NCBI RefSeq assembly: GCF_051860505.1
Contig: NZ_JBHYDX010000005.1
Location: 1 to 64,000 of the forward strand
DNA: 64,000 nt
Origin: Pannonibacter sp051860505
GTDB taxonomy: Bacteria > Pseudomonadota > Alphaproteobacteria > Rhizobiales > Stappiaceae
Reading direction: 5' to 3'
Part shown: positions 26,401 to 35,450 of the stretch, piece by piece
Position numbering within the stretch: the first letter of the stretch is position 1
Layout of the letters: the number at the start of each line of letters is the position of its first letter
Position numbers and translations under genes: made by a program
The notes under the pieces: generated by a model
What the model was told of the DNA's origin: nothing
What the model saw: only the letters and a program-made list of their open reading frames with translations
Databases searched by the model: none

Positions 26401-27090
26401 TCAGAGCCCTTTGTCAAACAATGGCACACCGCGCCGGCGCAACGCCATCACCAGAGCGGCACCCGCAACAATCCCACCGACATGGGCGGACCAGGCTACC
26501 TGGCTGTCGCCATCGGTGACGAGATTGAAGAACTGCAGCCCGATCCAGGCCCCCAGTGCCCACAGCGCGGGGATCGGCAAGGGTATACGGCCGAGCACCA
26601 GCACCCAGACACGCACGCGCGGATGCAACATGACATAGGCCGCGACAATGCCAGAAACAGCCCCGGAAGCGCCAATCAATGGCATGTCCGAATTCGGTGC
26701 CAGGAGCGCATAGGCAAGACCTCCTGCTGCCGCTGACAAAAGGTAGAAGAGCAGAAATTTCACATGGCCCAGGGCATCCTCGACATTGTCACCGAAGACC
26801 CACAGGAACAGCATGTTTCCGCCCAGATGCCAGATGTCGCCATGAAGGAAGGAATAAGTCACGAGTGTTGCCTGCTCCGGGACAGCGATCAGCTCCGGTG
26901 ACAGATCACGAATGTCGAACAGGACGGACGGAATCAACCCGAAGGAGAAAGCACCGGCTTCGACGGCCTCTCCCAGTCCCGCGCCCTGCAGAACGACAAA
27001 GGCAAGCACATTGGCGAAGATCAGCCCCCATGTGACATAGGGACGCAGCACATGCCGCAAAGGGTTGTGATCGTGAAGGGGAATGAACAT
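26401..27090 (-). CDS. Rhomboid family intramembrane serine protease
   Basis: A 229-residue polytopic membrane protein. HLGGNMLFLWVFGDNVED (about 88-105) is the conserved rhomboid region supplying the Asn/His oxyanion side. The nucleophile Ser is in GASGAVSG near residue 142, and the catalytic His is in HVGGIVAG (about 206). Six transmembrane helices fit the length. Substrates are unknown. It is separated from etfB by about 230 bases in which I see no gene. Confidence 0.94.
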   Translation of the reverse strand: MFIPLHDHNPLRHVLRPYVTWGLIFANVLAFVVLQGAGLGEAVEAGAFSFGLIPSVLFDIRDLSPELIAVPEQATLVTYSFLHGDIWHLGGNMLFLWVFGDNVEDALGHVKFLLFYLLSAAAGGLAYALLAPNSDMPLIGASGAVSGIVAAYVMLHPRVRVWVLVLGRIPLPIPALWALGAWIGLQFFNLVTDGDSQVAWSAHVGGIVAGAALVMALRRRGVPLFDKGL

Positions 27091-27123
27091 ACCCGCCGCA
27101 GCTCCCTAGGGCCGGAAAAGGCC

Positions 27124-27699
27124 CTAACGGTTTTTGCCCGGCACCCACAGAACGTCAAGCGCGCCTTTGTCATTGAGGTAGCGCGATGCGACGAAGAAGA
27201 AGTCCGACAGGCGGTTCATGTAGCGCGTTGCGGCCGGATTGACCTGTTCCCGGTCCGCCAGTTCGACCATCAGCCGCTCGGCGCGGCGCGACACTGTGCG
27301 GGCAAGATGCAGATAGGTCGCGGCCGGCGTACCGCCCGGCAGCACGAAGGAGCGCAAGGTTGTCAGGTCGGCATTGAGCAGGTCGATGGCCTCCTCGATG
27401 GCGGTCACCTGGTGATCCGTGATGCGCAGCGGCTCATAGCCAAGGTCCTGGCCGGTATCCGGTGTCGCCAGATCGGCGCCAAGATCGAACAAGTCGTTCT
27501 GGATCCGCGACAGGATGCCATCCACCTGCGGATCTGATTCGCCAAGGGCTAGACGCACGAGCCCGACGACCGAGTTGGTCTCATCGACGGTGCCATAGGC
27601 TTCGATGCGCAGGTCATATTTCGGACGGCGTTCGCCAGAGCCCAGCGCAGTCGTGCCGTTGTCGCCGGTCTTGGTGTAGATCTTGTTCAGAACAACCAT
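27124..27699 (-). CDS. Corrinoid adenosyltransferase, PduO type
   Basis: Transfers the adenosyl group of ATP to cob(I)alamin. The 191-residue length is normal. KIYTKTGDNGTTALGSGERRPK at the N-terminus is the ATP-binding signature (read in two parts: TKTGD and TTALGSG). The C-terminal RRAERLMVEL supplies the conserved Arg/Glu. The start is chosen at MVVLNKIYT because GGGGAAGAC lies upstream. Neighbours are the rhomboid gene and a HIG1-like small protein, an order also seen in other Rhizobiales. Confidence 0.94.
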   Translation of the reverse strand: MVVLNKIYTKTGDNGTTALGSGERRPKYDLRIEAYGTVDETNSVVGLVRLALGESDPQVDGILSRIQNDLFDLGADLATPDTGQDLGYEPLRITDHQVTAIEEAIDLLNADLTTLRSFVLPGGTPAATYLHLARTVSRRAERLMVELADREQVNPAATRYMNRLSDFFFVASRYLNDKGALDVLWVPGKNR

Positions 27700-27730
27700 G
27701 TCTTCCCCCTGCCCTTCCAAATGCTACCAC

Positions 27731-27928
27731 TCAGGGCTTCGGCCCGAGGAAATAGAGCGTTGCCATGATGATGACGATGGCAAGAAACTGCAGGCCAACG
27801 CGCCAGCGCATCAATTGCTGCGACTTGCTGGCGGACCCGCCGCGAAACATGTTCCACAGCCCGAGGAACAGCACGACCGCAACGGCTCCCACCGCAATCG
27901 GAACGAGATTGTAGAGAATACTACCCAT
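27731..27928 (-). CDS. Twin-transmembrane HIG1-like protein
   Basis: This encodes 65 residues with two transmembrane helices (about 7-27 and 44-61). The loop has SQQLMRWRVGLQ, which matches the QxLMRxRVxxQ motif of HIG1/Rcf1-type hypoxia-induced proteins; mitochondrial members associate with cytochrome oxidase supercomplexes. A respiratory role here is inferred only from family. The small size and two-helix layout are typical of the bacterial 'twin transmembrane protein' annotation. It is 32 bases upstream of the adenosyltransferase gene. Confidence 0.82.
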   Translation of the reverse strand: MGSILYNLVPIAVGAVAVVLFLGLWNMFRGGSASKSQQLMRWRVGLQFLAIVIIMATLYFLGPKP

Positions 27929-28014
27929 GATGATGTCCGTCCTGTCGTCCGCCGCAGCCCCGGCAGCGGATGTCGTCTTACGCCGGCGCTGCGCCGGCAG
28001 ACCTCACTGATTGA

Positions 28015-28890
28015 TTATTCTTCCTTGTCGGCCGCATTGATCAGAACACGATCAAGCGCCCGGGTCGACAGCAGGCGCTTGAGCACGGTCATGACCTTGG
28101 TCGGAACCGTTGTGCGATAGCGCGGCTTTGGCCGGGGTGATTCGAGGGCATGGATCAGCTGCTCGACAACCGCCTCTGGCGGCAGCTTGAAGCGGCCAGG
28201 CTCACCGTTTTCCATCCGCTTCAGCCGCCTTTCATAGGCGGCGCGGTGCACCGACGCCTCCAGCCCCTCACGCCCGATCCAGCGATGGAAATTGGCCATC
28301 GCATTGGCCGTGAAGGCGGTATCGATCGGCCCCGGCTCGATCAGCGCCACATGAATGCCCGTGCCGTGCAACTCATGCCGCAGGGTGTCGGAATAGGCCT
28401 CAAGGGCAAATTTCGATGCGGTGTAGGCGCCCCGGTATTTGACCGCAATGAAACCGAGAATGGACGAGCACTGCACGATGCGCCCCGCCCCTTGCGTCCG
28501 CATCACGGGGACCACCTGACGGGTCAGCGTATGCCAGCCGAAGAAATTGGCCTCGAACAGCTGCCGCAGGGCTTCCGTCGGCAGGTCCTCCAGCGCGCAG
28601 GGAACGGCGTAAGCGCCATTGTTGAAAAGCGCATCGAGCCGGCCGCCGCTGCGTTCGAGAATCTCGCCCAGCGCGGCCGGGATCGTCGCTTCGTTTTCGT
28701 AGTCGAGCAGGAAGGCCTCGAACCCTTGCGCCCGCAGCTCGGCAACATCCTCCGGCTTGCGGGCTGTCGGAAAGACGCGCCAGTTGCGGCCACGCAGAAG
28801 CCGGGCAGCAGAGGCCCCAATACCGCTGGAACAGCCCGTGATGAGAATGCTGCGGGCCGCGCCGCTGCCCGGTTCTGCAAGGTCCGTCAT
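28015..28890 (-). CDS. SDR family NAD(P)-dependent oxidoreductase
   Basis: A 291-residue classical short-chain dehydrogenase. The cofactor motif GCSSGIGASAA is near residue 20, the NNGAY-type structural motif (FNNGAYAV) follows, and the catalytic Tyr-x-x-x-Lys is YTASK about residue 158 with the preceding Ser in IVQCSS. Substrate unknown. It is the downstream partner of the UbiH-type gene (24 bases). Confidence 0.9.
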   Translation of the reverse strand: MTDLAEPGSGAARSILITGCSSGIGASAARLLRGRNWRVFPTARKPEDVAELRAQGFEAFLLDYENEATIPAALGEILERSGGRLDALFNNGAYAVPCALEDLPTEALRQLFEANFFGWHTLTRQVVPVMRTQGAGRIVQCSSILGFIAVKYRGAYTASKFALEAYSDTLRHELHGTGIHVALIEPGPIDTAFTANAMANFHRWIGREGLEASVHRAAYERRLKRMENGEPGRFKLPPEAVVEQLIHALESPRPKPRYRTTVPTKVMTVLKRLLSTRALDRVLINAADKEE

Positions 28891-28913
28891 GAAGGCAGAT
28901 CATTCTCCAAGCG

Positions 28914-30152
28914 TCAGATCGGTTCGCCGCTCAACAGCTTCGGCGCCGGACCGGCAAAGCCCGCCGCCTCGCGGATGAAGCCTGTCTTCAGGCGCGGCAT
29001 CCGCTCGACAAGGCCAAGGCCAAAGTCGCGGATTCCGCGCAAGATGTCGATATCATTCGAGAACAGCCGGTTGAGCACATCCGTCACCACTCCCATCTGG
29101 AACGCATCGAAGCGGCGCCAGGTCTGGTAGCGTTCCAGCACATCGAGCGCGCCGATGTCCTGGCCAAGCCGGCGCGCGGTCACCAGCACCTCCGCCAGCG
29201 CCGCCACATCCTTGAAGCCCATGTTGAGCCCCTGGCCGGCAATCGGGTGAATGCCGTGCGCCGCATCGCCGGCAAGGGCGAAGCGCGGACGAATGTATTC
29301 ACGCGCGAGGGTCAGCCCCAGCGGATAGGCGTGGCGTGGACCGTCGAGTTCCAGTTTGCCGAGGTGATGGCCGAAGCGGCGTTCCAGCTCGATCTCAAAG
29401 GTAAAGTCATCGCCGCGCACCAGGCGGTCCGCATCGGCGGTGCGCTCGGTCCAGACCAGCGAGGACCGGTTGCCGGGCAGTGGCAGAATGGCAAGGGGGC
29501 CGGCGGGCAGGAAATGTTCCTCGGCGCGGCCGTTGTGCGGGCGCTCGTGCTTGACCGTGGTGACGATGCCGGACTGGCCATAGGCCCAGTGCACTGTGCG
29601 AATGCCGGCCAGATCCCGAAGCCGCGACTTCACGCCATCGGCAGCAACCAGCAACCTGGCCGAAAGGGACTTGCCGGAGGCAGTGTGAATCAGGACCTGA
29701 TCAGGCCCGGTGCTGAAATCGCGAGCGGTATCGGGCGCATGGAATACAACGCCCAGCGCAGCGGCAGCGGCATGCAGAGCCGGCAGCATGACACCATTGG
29801 GCACCATGTGAGCGAAGGGTTCACCTGCATCGCGGTCGCCGGCGAAGGTAAGATAGACCGGACGGACGACATCGCGCAGGCGGCTGTCGGTGACGATCAT
29901 CTCATTGATTGGCTGTGCCCTGGCCTTGATGTCCTGCCAGATGCCGAGCTGGTCCAGCATGCGGCAGGCTGCTGCGGCAATGGCGGAGGCGCGGGGATCC
30001 TTGCCAAGCGTGTCCATGGGCTTGGGATCGATGACAGCAACCGCCATCGAAGGATCCGCCTGCTTCAGCGCCAGCGCCAGCGAAAGCCCGACATAGCCGC
30101 CACCGGCAATGGCAACATCAAACCGTTCGGCATCCGCAACGGACATGCCCAT
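28914..30152 (-). CDS. UbiH/UbiF/COQ6 family FAD-dependent hydroxylase
   Basis: A 412-residue flavoprotein monooxygenase of the ubiquinone-ring hydroxylase family. The N-terminal FAD motif is GGGYVGLSLALAL (about 17-29), and the DG-like VAADGVKS motif and the DAAHGIHPIAGQGLNMGFKDV region (about 280-300) are conserved. Position specificity (UbiH, UbiF, UbiI or UbiL) cannot be assigned from sequence alone. The ATG at 30152 follows AAGGAG by 7 bases. It suits a genome with ETF feeding the quinone pool. Confidence 0.9.
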   Translation of the reverse strand: MGMSVADAERFDVAIAGGGYVGLSLALALKQADPSMAVAVIDPKPMDTLGKDPRASAIAAAACRMLDQLGIWQDIKARAQPINEMIVTDSRLRDVVRPVYLTFAGDRDAGEPFAHMVPNGVMLPALHAAAAALGVVFHAPDTARDFSTGPDQVLIHTASGKSLSARLLVAADGVKSRLRDLAGIRTVHWAYGQSGIVTTVKHERPHNGRAEEHFLPAGPLAILPLPGNRSSLVWTERTADADRLVRGDDFTFEIELERRFGHHLGKLELDGPRHAYPLGLTLAREYIRPRFALAGDAAHGIHPIAGQGLNMGFKDVAALAEVLVTARRLGQDIGALDVLERYQTWRRFDAFQMGVVTDVLNRLFSNDIDILRGIRDFGLGLVERMPRLKTGFIREAAGFAGPAPKLLSGEPI

Positions 30153-30343
30153 GGTATTCTCCTTCAGATCCCGAAAGGCCATACCCTGATATGGGGCGAC
30201 CCCTTCCCTTTGGACAGCATTGACTTGTAGTCCCGGCGCACGTCCAAGTCAGAAAAAGACGTACGGTGGCCGGCCGGTCACCGTTATCCCCACCCCCTCA
30301 AGGGCTGCTGCAGCCCAAGGATCATGTAGCAAGGATTGCGGCG

Positions 30344-31207
30344 ATGAACACGGCCATCGAGACACTTTTGTCCATTCTCGACCTCGAACCGCTCGAACAC
30401 AATCTGTTCCGAGGTCGCAGCCCCCAGGTCGGCTGGCAGCGGGTCTATGGCGGGCAGGTCATCGGCCAGGCGCTGGTGGCGGCCTCGCGCACGGTGACCG
30501 AGGACAGGCACATCCATTCGCTGCACGGTTATTTCCTGCGACCCGGCGATCCGTCCGTTCCAATCATCTATGACGTCGACCGCATTCGCGACGGCGGCAG
30601 CTTCACCACACGGCGCGTGGTGGCGATCCAGCACGGCCAGGCAATCTTCTCCATGTCCGCCTCGTTCCAGACGCTGGAAGACGGGCTTGAACACCAGGTC
30701 GACATGCCCGATGTGCCAATGCCGGAGGATTTGCCAAGCGAGCAGGACCTGAAGGAAAAGCTGCTGCAGGTAGCCCCGCCCAACGTGCGCAAATACTGGG
30801 AGCGGGAGCGGCCGATCGAACTGAGGCCCGTGGACCTCACCCATTATTTCAGCTCCAAGAAGCTGGATCCGGTGCAGCATGTCTGGGTGCGCGCGACAAA
30901 CCCGCTGCCGGATGACCAGCGCATTCACCAGTGCGTGCTGGCCTATGCCTCGGACATGACCCTGCTGGACACATCCCTGTTTCCGCACGGCAAATCGGTG
31001 TTCAGCCCGGACATCCAGCCGGCCAGCCTTGACCACTCGATGTGGTTCCACCGGCCGTTCCGGGCGGACGAGTGGATGCTCTACACCACCGACAGCCCGT
31101 CCTCCTCGGGCGGGCGCGGCATGAATCGGGGCACACTCTACACCCGCGACGGCCAGCTCATCGCCACCACGGCACAAGAAGGGCTGATCCGGCTGAAGCG
31201 GAGCTGA
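30344..31207 (+). CDS. tesB: Acyl-CoA thioesterase II
   Basis: Hydrolyses acyl-CoA to free acid. The 287-residue length is normal for TesB with two hot-dog domains. QVYGGQVIGQAL-type (WQRVYGGQVIGQAL, about 34-47) and SLHGYFLRPGD near residue 66 are family signatures, and the catalytic Asp/Thr/Gln are in the second domain (LDHSMWFHRPFRADEWMLY, around residues 228-246). The ATG at 30344 has AAGGA upstream. It ends 4 bases before the convergent CobW-type gene. Confidence 0.95.
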   Translation: MNTAIETLLSILDLEPLEHNLFRGRSPQVGWQRVYGGQVIGQALVAASRTVTEDRHIHSLHGYFLRPGDPSVPIIYDVDRIRDGGSFTTRRVVAIQHGQAIFSMSASFQTLEDGLEHQVDMPDVPMPEDLPSEQDLKEKLLQVAPPNVRKYWERERPIELRPVDLTHYFSSKKLDPVQHVWVRATNPLPDDQRIHQCVLAYASDMTLLDTSLFPHGKSVFSPDIQPASLDHSMWFHRPFRADEWMLYTTDSPSSSGGRGMNRGTLYTRDGQLIATTAQEGLIRLKRS

Positions 31208-31210
31208 ACT

Positions 31211-32461
31211 TCAGCGCGGCGAGAAGCCGGAGATCGCCAGCGGATTGTCCATCATCGCCTGGGCATCCGGCGTATCCGGCTGCAGCGCCCCGGTGAAGGC
31301 ATCGAACAGACGGCGGACAAAGCCCTCCGGCAGGTCGGAGGTGATGAACACCAGCCGCGAGCGATGATCGGCATCCGGCCAGGCGGGCAGGGTCACCGGC
31401 GGGTGGAACACGTGCTGGACGCCGTGGATCACCACCGGCCGGTCCGGATCCTCGGCGATCTGGATGATGCCCTTGACGCGCAGCAACTTCGGCCCATGCG
31501 CCGAGCGCAGAAGGTCAATGAACATCTCCAGCGCTGCGGCCGGCACAGGACGGCTCGCCGCGAGCGTGAACGCGCGGATCTTGTCGTCATGGCGGTTTAC
31601 ATCGTGATGATGGTGGCCGTGATGGGTATGGTCATGAGCGTGATGATCATGGTGGTCATGACCACAATTCTCGTCATGGCAATGCGCGTGGTCATGTTCA
31701 TGGTCGTGATGATGATCGTGGCCCGTCGCGGGCTTAGGCTCATAGGCCTCAGCATTGAGCCAGCGCGCCACATCGGGGATCTTTGTCGCAGGATCATACA
31801 GCCCGGCATTGAAGAGGTGCACAGCCTCGGCCTCGCCTTGCGCGGCCTCCAACTGCAGCGCTCCGGGATTGAGCGTCTTCAGCCGGCTGCGAAGCGCCGC
31901 GAGCGATACCTGGCCTTCCGGCCCGGTCAGAAGATCCGTCTTGGTCAGGACAAGGCGGTCGGCCACGGCGGCCTGGCGGACGGATTCCACATGCTCGTCC
32001 AGCGTCGACATGCCGTTGACCGCATCGACCAGGGTCACGACGCTGTCGAGGCGATAGCGCAGCATCAGATAAGGATGCAGCATCACCGTATGCAGGATCG
32101 GCGCGGGATCAGCCAGACCCGTCGTCTCGATCACCACCCGGGCAAGCTTATCCATCCGGCCATTGTCGAGACGGCGCAAAAGGTCTTCCAGCGTGTTGAT
32201 CAGATCGCCGCGAATGGTGCAGCACAGGCAGCCGGAGGACAGCTCCATCACGCCATCATCGGACCGGTCGACCAGCAGGTGGTCAAGGCCGATGTCGCCA
32301 AACTCGTTGATGATGACGGCCGTGTCCGCCATCACCGGATCCTTGAGGATCCGGTTGAGCAGCGTTGTCTTGCCGGATCCGAGAAAGCCGGTGATGATCG
32401 ACAGCGGAATGGGTGGCTTCGGTCCGCGCGGCTGCGCGGCGGCGGTCGGTTCGGCGGACAT
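31211..32461 (-). CDS. CobW/ZNG-type metal-trafficking GTPase with His-rich loop
   Basis: This encodes 416 residues. The P-loop is GFLGSGKTTLLNRIL (about 25-39), followed by the metal-binding CxCC in SGCLCCTIRGDL (about 80), and the LTKTDLL GTP-specificity motif. An insertion of about 40 residues (roughly 240-280) is mostly His and Asp. A C-terminal CobW domain follows. Such proteins deliver zinc, cobalt or other metals to client enzymes; the metal cannot be read. It is isolated between tesB and the carboxypeptidase gene, and not far from the urease cluster, which needs nickel. Confidence 0.92.
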   Translation of the reverse strand: MSAEPTAAAQPRGPKPPIPLSIITGFLGSGKTTLLNRILKDPVMADTAVIINEFGDIGLDHLLVDRSDDGVMELSSGCLCCTIRGDLINTLEDLLRRLDNGRMDKLARVVIETTGLADPAPILHTVMLHPYLMLRYRLDSVVTLVDAVNGMSTLDEHVESVRQAAVADRLVLTKTDLLTGPEGQVSLAALRSRLKTLNPGALQLEAAQGEAEAVHLFNAGLYDPATKIPDVARWLNAEAYEPKPATGHDHHHDHEHDHAHCHDENCGHDHHDHHAHDHTHHGHHHHDVNRHDDKIRAFTLAASRPVPAAALEMFIDLLRSAHGPKLLRVKGIIQIAEDPDRPVVIHGVQHVFHPPVTLPAWPDADHRSRLVFITSDLPEGFVRRLFDAFTGALQPDTPDAQAMMDNPLAISGFSPR

Positions 32462-32491
32462 GAGCTTATCCTTCAGGCGGGCAGCCCGGTG

Positions 32492-33877
32492 CTACGGCCT
32501 GGGCGCAGGTTTGACCGGGGGGTTCAAGGCCCTGAATATGGCACCGGGAGCCGGCTCGGCAACAGCACCGGGAACAAGGCTCGAGGGCCGCAGGTCCAGC
32601 GGCTTGGAAACCGGCAGGCGCACAGCAGGCCGGGCCGAGCCTGCAACTTCGGCCAAGGCGGGCGCTGCAGGCGCATTCGGAGCAACTGGTGCTGCCGGTG
32701 CCTGACCCTTCGCAACACCGACGGACACGGTCGCAGGGGCGTAGGCAATCTGTTCGACACCAACGGTGCGATCAAGAATCATGGCCCAGTCGACCTTGCC
32801 CTTCCCCTTGCTGGCCGGCACATCTTCACCGTCTTCCCCCGGTTCACTGCCGCTCTGCTGCGGCATGCCAGGCATGATCGGCTTGCTGTCGTCGAGGTTG
32901 CTGAGAGCCATGACGGCTGAACGGGACTTCTGCGGGCTGGCCATATCAAAGCGGGCAAGGATCTCGTCCGGACCCGGCTTGCGATTGCGCTTGCAATAAC
33001 CATCAGCCGGAGGCGGCGTGCCGGCCCGTGGCAACATGGTGACCGTTGTGCTGGAACCGCGCGTGCGGAAGCCACGATCTATGACCTGGCGCGAGAACGC
33101 CGTGCGCTCGAGACCGGATCCAGCACCTAGGACGATGGCGATCACCGTGCGGCCGTTGCGTGTGGCGGATGCAGCGACATTGTAACCGGAGTTGCAGATG
33201 TAGCCGGTCTTGAGGCCGTCAGCCCCGGGCACGCGCTGCAGAAACTCACGATTGGCCGAACGCAGGGTCTGCTTGCCGAACTTGAGGCCCGGGTGACGGT
33301 AGAAGGAATGCGCCTCCGGAAAATCGCGCTTCAAGGCCATCGCCAGAAGAGCGAGATCGGCGGCGGAGGAAATCTGCCGGTTGTCCGGCAGGCCATGCGG
33401 GTTGACGAAATTGGTGTCGCGCATCCCCATGCGGCGGGCTTCGGCATTCATCATGGCGATGAAATTGGCTTCGGTACCGCCAACGGTTTCAGCCACCGCG
33501 ACAGCAATGTCATTGGCCGACTTGACCATCAGGATCCTCAGCGCTGTCTCAAGCGAAAGCTGTGTGCCGACCTTGAAGCCCATCTTGCTGGGAGGCTGGG
33601 CAAGCGAATTGGCGGATTGGATGACCGGAGATTGCAGCGAAAGCCGACCGTCACGGATTGCACGCAATGTGACATAGGCCGTCATCATTTTGGTGAGCGA
33701 GGCCGGATACCATTGCCGGGTTGCCTCGTGCTCTTCCAGCACGGCGCCCGTGGCCGCATCGATCACCAGATACGGACCGATATCCGCCCGAGCCGGCGTC
33801 AGGGTTGCAGATAGGACGCTGAGGCCGGCCAGCGCCGCCAAGCCCAGCGCACGCGCCTTGTAAAATCCACCGAGCAC
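32492..33877 (-). CDS. D-alanyl-D-alanine carboxypeptidase (PBP5/DacC type)
   Basis: A periplasmic serine carboxypeptidase of peptidase family S11, 461 residues. The N-terminal signal peptide ends near residue 32 (ARADIGPY). The catalytic triad motifs are present in order: SLTK about residue 60, SAN in KSANDIAV about 120, and KTG in GLKTGYIC about 220. The C-terminal third (about 300-461) is Pro/Ala-rich and without a recognisable amphipathic anchor. Translation starts at GTG with GAGGG upstream. It trims the pentapeptide of peptidoglycan. Confidence 0.93.
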   Translation of the reverse strand: MLGGFYKARALGLAALAGLSVLSATLTPARADIGPYLVIDAATGAVLEEHEATRQWYPASLTKMMTAYVTLRAIRDGRLSLQSPVIQSANSLAQPPSKMGFKVGTQLSLETALRILMVKSANDIAVAVAETVGGTEANFIAMMNAEARRMGMRDTNFVNPHGLPDNRQISSAADLALLAMALKRDFPEAHSFYRHPGLKFGKQTLRSANREFLQRVPGADGLKTGYICNSGYNVAASATRNGRTVIAIVLGAGSGLERTAFSRQVIDRGFRTRGSSTTVTMLPRAGTPPPADGYCKRNRKPGPDEILARFDMASPQKSRSAVMALSNLDDSKPIMPGMPQQSGSEPGEDGEDVPASKGKGKVDWAMILDRTVGVEQIAYAPATVSVGVAKGQAPAAPVAPNAPAAPALAEVAGSARPAVRLPVSKPLDLRPSSLVPGAVAEPAPGAIFRALNPPVKPAPRP

Positions 33878-34228
33878 GATGCCCTCGTCGTGAAAGAATG
33901 CCCCACAGGCCCGAAAGCCACACCCCGAATTTCAATAAACGATAGTGGTTAAGGATTGCAAAGTCTAAGCGGCCATCATCGGGAAAAACCGGCGGGACGC
34001 CTTTGCAGGGGCGACCGCCCCTGCCTCAAGAATGGGCAATCGCCGCCAAATCCGGCACCTGATCGACAACCCGTTGCGGGTCTTGCCGCCGTCTTTTGCC
34101 GGTTTTGAGGGAGTGGCCCGCGCCTTGCTAAGCACCCTGACAAGAGCAACAAGCGCCATTGCCCCCTTGCAAGCGCGGACAACAGGTCATCATGATCACT
34201 GCAGGAATGACGGGGAGACAGGCCTACC
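33878..34228. other. Intergenic region between divergent dacC-type gene and ureD
   Basis: These 351 bases hold no convincing gene. The 33900-33960 part is relatively AT-rich and probably holds the promoter of the carboxypeptidase gene. An 8-base perfect inverted repeat (GCAGGGGC with GCCCCTGC) sits at 34005-34024. The urease operon promoter is expected in the right half, but no clear -35/-10 pair was recognised. Confidence 0.6.
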
Positions 34229-35107
34229 ATGATGAGCGCGGCTGAGGCAGCAACGGCAGAAGCAGCGCCAGGGAGGGCCATTTCCCGAGTCTTGCGCATG
34301 CAACGCGCCGAAGGTCGGGCCAGCGTCGTGTTTTCTCACACCAGAACGCCAGACGGGGCGGACGTCACAACCCTTGCCCGGCTCGCACAATCCGGTTCGG
34401 CCAAGATCCGGTTGCCCAAGGTCTATGATGGGGTGCCGGTGGCCGTGCTGTTGAACACAGCCGGGGGCATTACCGGCGGTGACCGGCTCAGCTTTGCCGC
34501 AACGCTCACAAGCGGCTGCCATGCTGTCATCACCACCCAGGCAGCGGAGCGCGCCTATCGCAGCCAATCCGGCGCCGGAGAAGTCCACAATGCGGTTATG
34601 GCCGGCGACAGTGCGACGGTCGAATGGTTGCCCCAAGAAACCATGCTGTTCGAGCATTCCCACCTCGACCGCAGCCTGACCGTGGATCTTTCAGGCTCAG
34701 CCCGGTTCATCGGACTGGAGATGGTTGTGCTCGGACGGGAGGCCATGGGCGAGACAGTCACCACCTGTAGCTTTCGCGACGCCTGGCGCATCCGCCGCGA
34801 CGGGCGTCTTGTCTATGCCGACACGGTCCGGTTTGGGCCGGACATGGCGATGCTAGATCATCTGGCGACAGCGCGCGGTGCCAGGGCATTCGCGACCTTT
34901 GTCGATTGCGGACCGCAGGCCGAGGGCCGGCTTGTCCAGGCTCGTGATCTGGTCGCAGCGCTTCCCGTGCGTGCCGGTGTCAGTGCCTGGAACGGCCAAC
35001 TCGTCGCCCGGTTCCTGAGCCCGGGCAGCCGGGCGCTGCGTGACAGTCTCATCACATTTCTTGAAGCCTATCGCGGCGCGTCCCTGCCCCGTGTCTGGCA
35101 TTGCTGA
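34229..35107 (+). CDS. ureD: Urease accessory protein UreD
   Basis: A scaffold that binds the apo-urease and forms the UreD-F-G complex for nickel insertion. The 292-residue length is typical. LLNTAGGITGGDRL (about 72-85) and TQAAERAYRS with EWLPQETMLFE are the family signatures. Translation starts at ATG (two in tandem) with GGGGAG upstream. It is the first gene of the urease operon. Confidence 0.95.
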   Translation: MMSAAEAATAEAAPGRAISRVLRMQRAEGRASVVFSHTRTPDGADVTTLARLAQSGSAKIRLPKVYDGVPVAVLLNTAGGITGGDRLSFAATLTSGCHAVITTQAAERAYRSQSGAGEVHNAVMAGDSATVEWLPQETMLFEHSHLDRSLTVDLSGSARFIGLEMVVLGREAMGETVTTCSFRDAWRIRRDGRLVYADTVRFGPDMAMLDHLATARGARAFATFVDCGPQAEGRLVQARDLVAALPVRAGVSAWNGQLVARFLSPGSRALRDSLITFLEAYRGASLPRVWHC

Positions 35108-35136
35108 TCCACGACCAACATTGACGGAGAACGCCG

Positions 35137-35439
35137 GTGAACCTGACCCCGCGCGAAAAGGACAAGCTGCTGATTTCCATGGCTGCGATGGTGGCGCGCC
35201 GGCGGCTGGAACGCGGCGTGAAACTGAACCACCCGGAAGCGATCGCGTTGATCAGCGATTTCGTTGTCGAAGGCGCGCGCGATGGCCGAACCGTTGCCGA
35301 CTTGATGGAAGCAGGCGCCCATGTGCTGACGCGCGATCAGGTGATGCCCGGCATTGCCGAGATGATCCATGACGTGCAGGTGGAGGCGACTTTCCCCGAT
35401 GGCACCAAGCTCGTCACCGTGCATCAGCCGATCCGATAA
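35137..35439 (+). CDS. ureA: Urease subunit gamma
   Basis: The small structural subunit of the nickel enzyme that hydrolyses urea to ammonia and carbamate. The 100-residue length is standard. NLTPREKDKLLISMAA at the start and RRLERGVKLNHPEA are diagnostic. Translation starts at GTG with GGAGA 8 bases upstream. Confidence 0.98.
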   Translation: MNLTPREKDKLLISMAAMVARRRLERGVKLNHPEAIALISDFVVEGARDGRTVADLMEAGAHVLTRDQVMPGIAEMIHDVQVEATFPDGTKLVTVHQPIR

Positions 35440-35450
35440 GGGGTCAATTC

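Noticed and set aside
26175..26429. Possible small minus-strand gene between etfB and the rhomboid gene
   Set aside because: 84 codons with no ribosome binding site and no family resemblance, overlapping the end of the rhomboid gene in another frame.
24235..26736. Plus-strand open frame of over 800 codons antisense to etfA and etfB
   Set aside because: No recognised domain; it is the complement of two well-supported genes.
31364..32920. Plus-strand open frame antisense to the CobW-type gene
   Set aside because: Its Met/Val-rich repeat is the reverse reading of the His-codon run in the CobW gene.
33965..34159. Small minus-strand frame between the carboxypeptidase gene and ureD
   Set aside because: No ribosome binding site or recognisable feature; the region looks like promoter and intergenic sequence.
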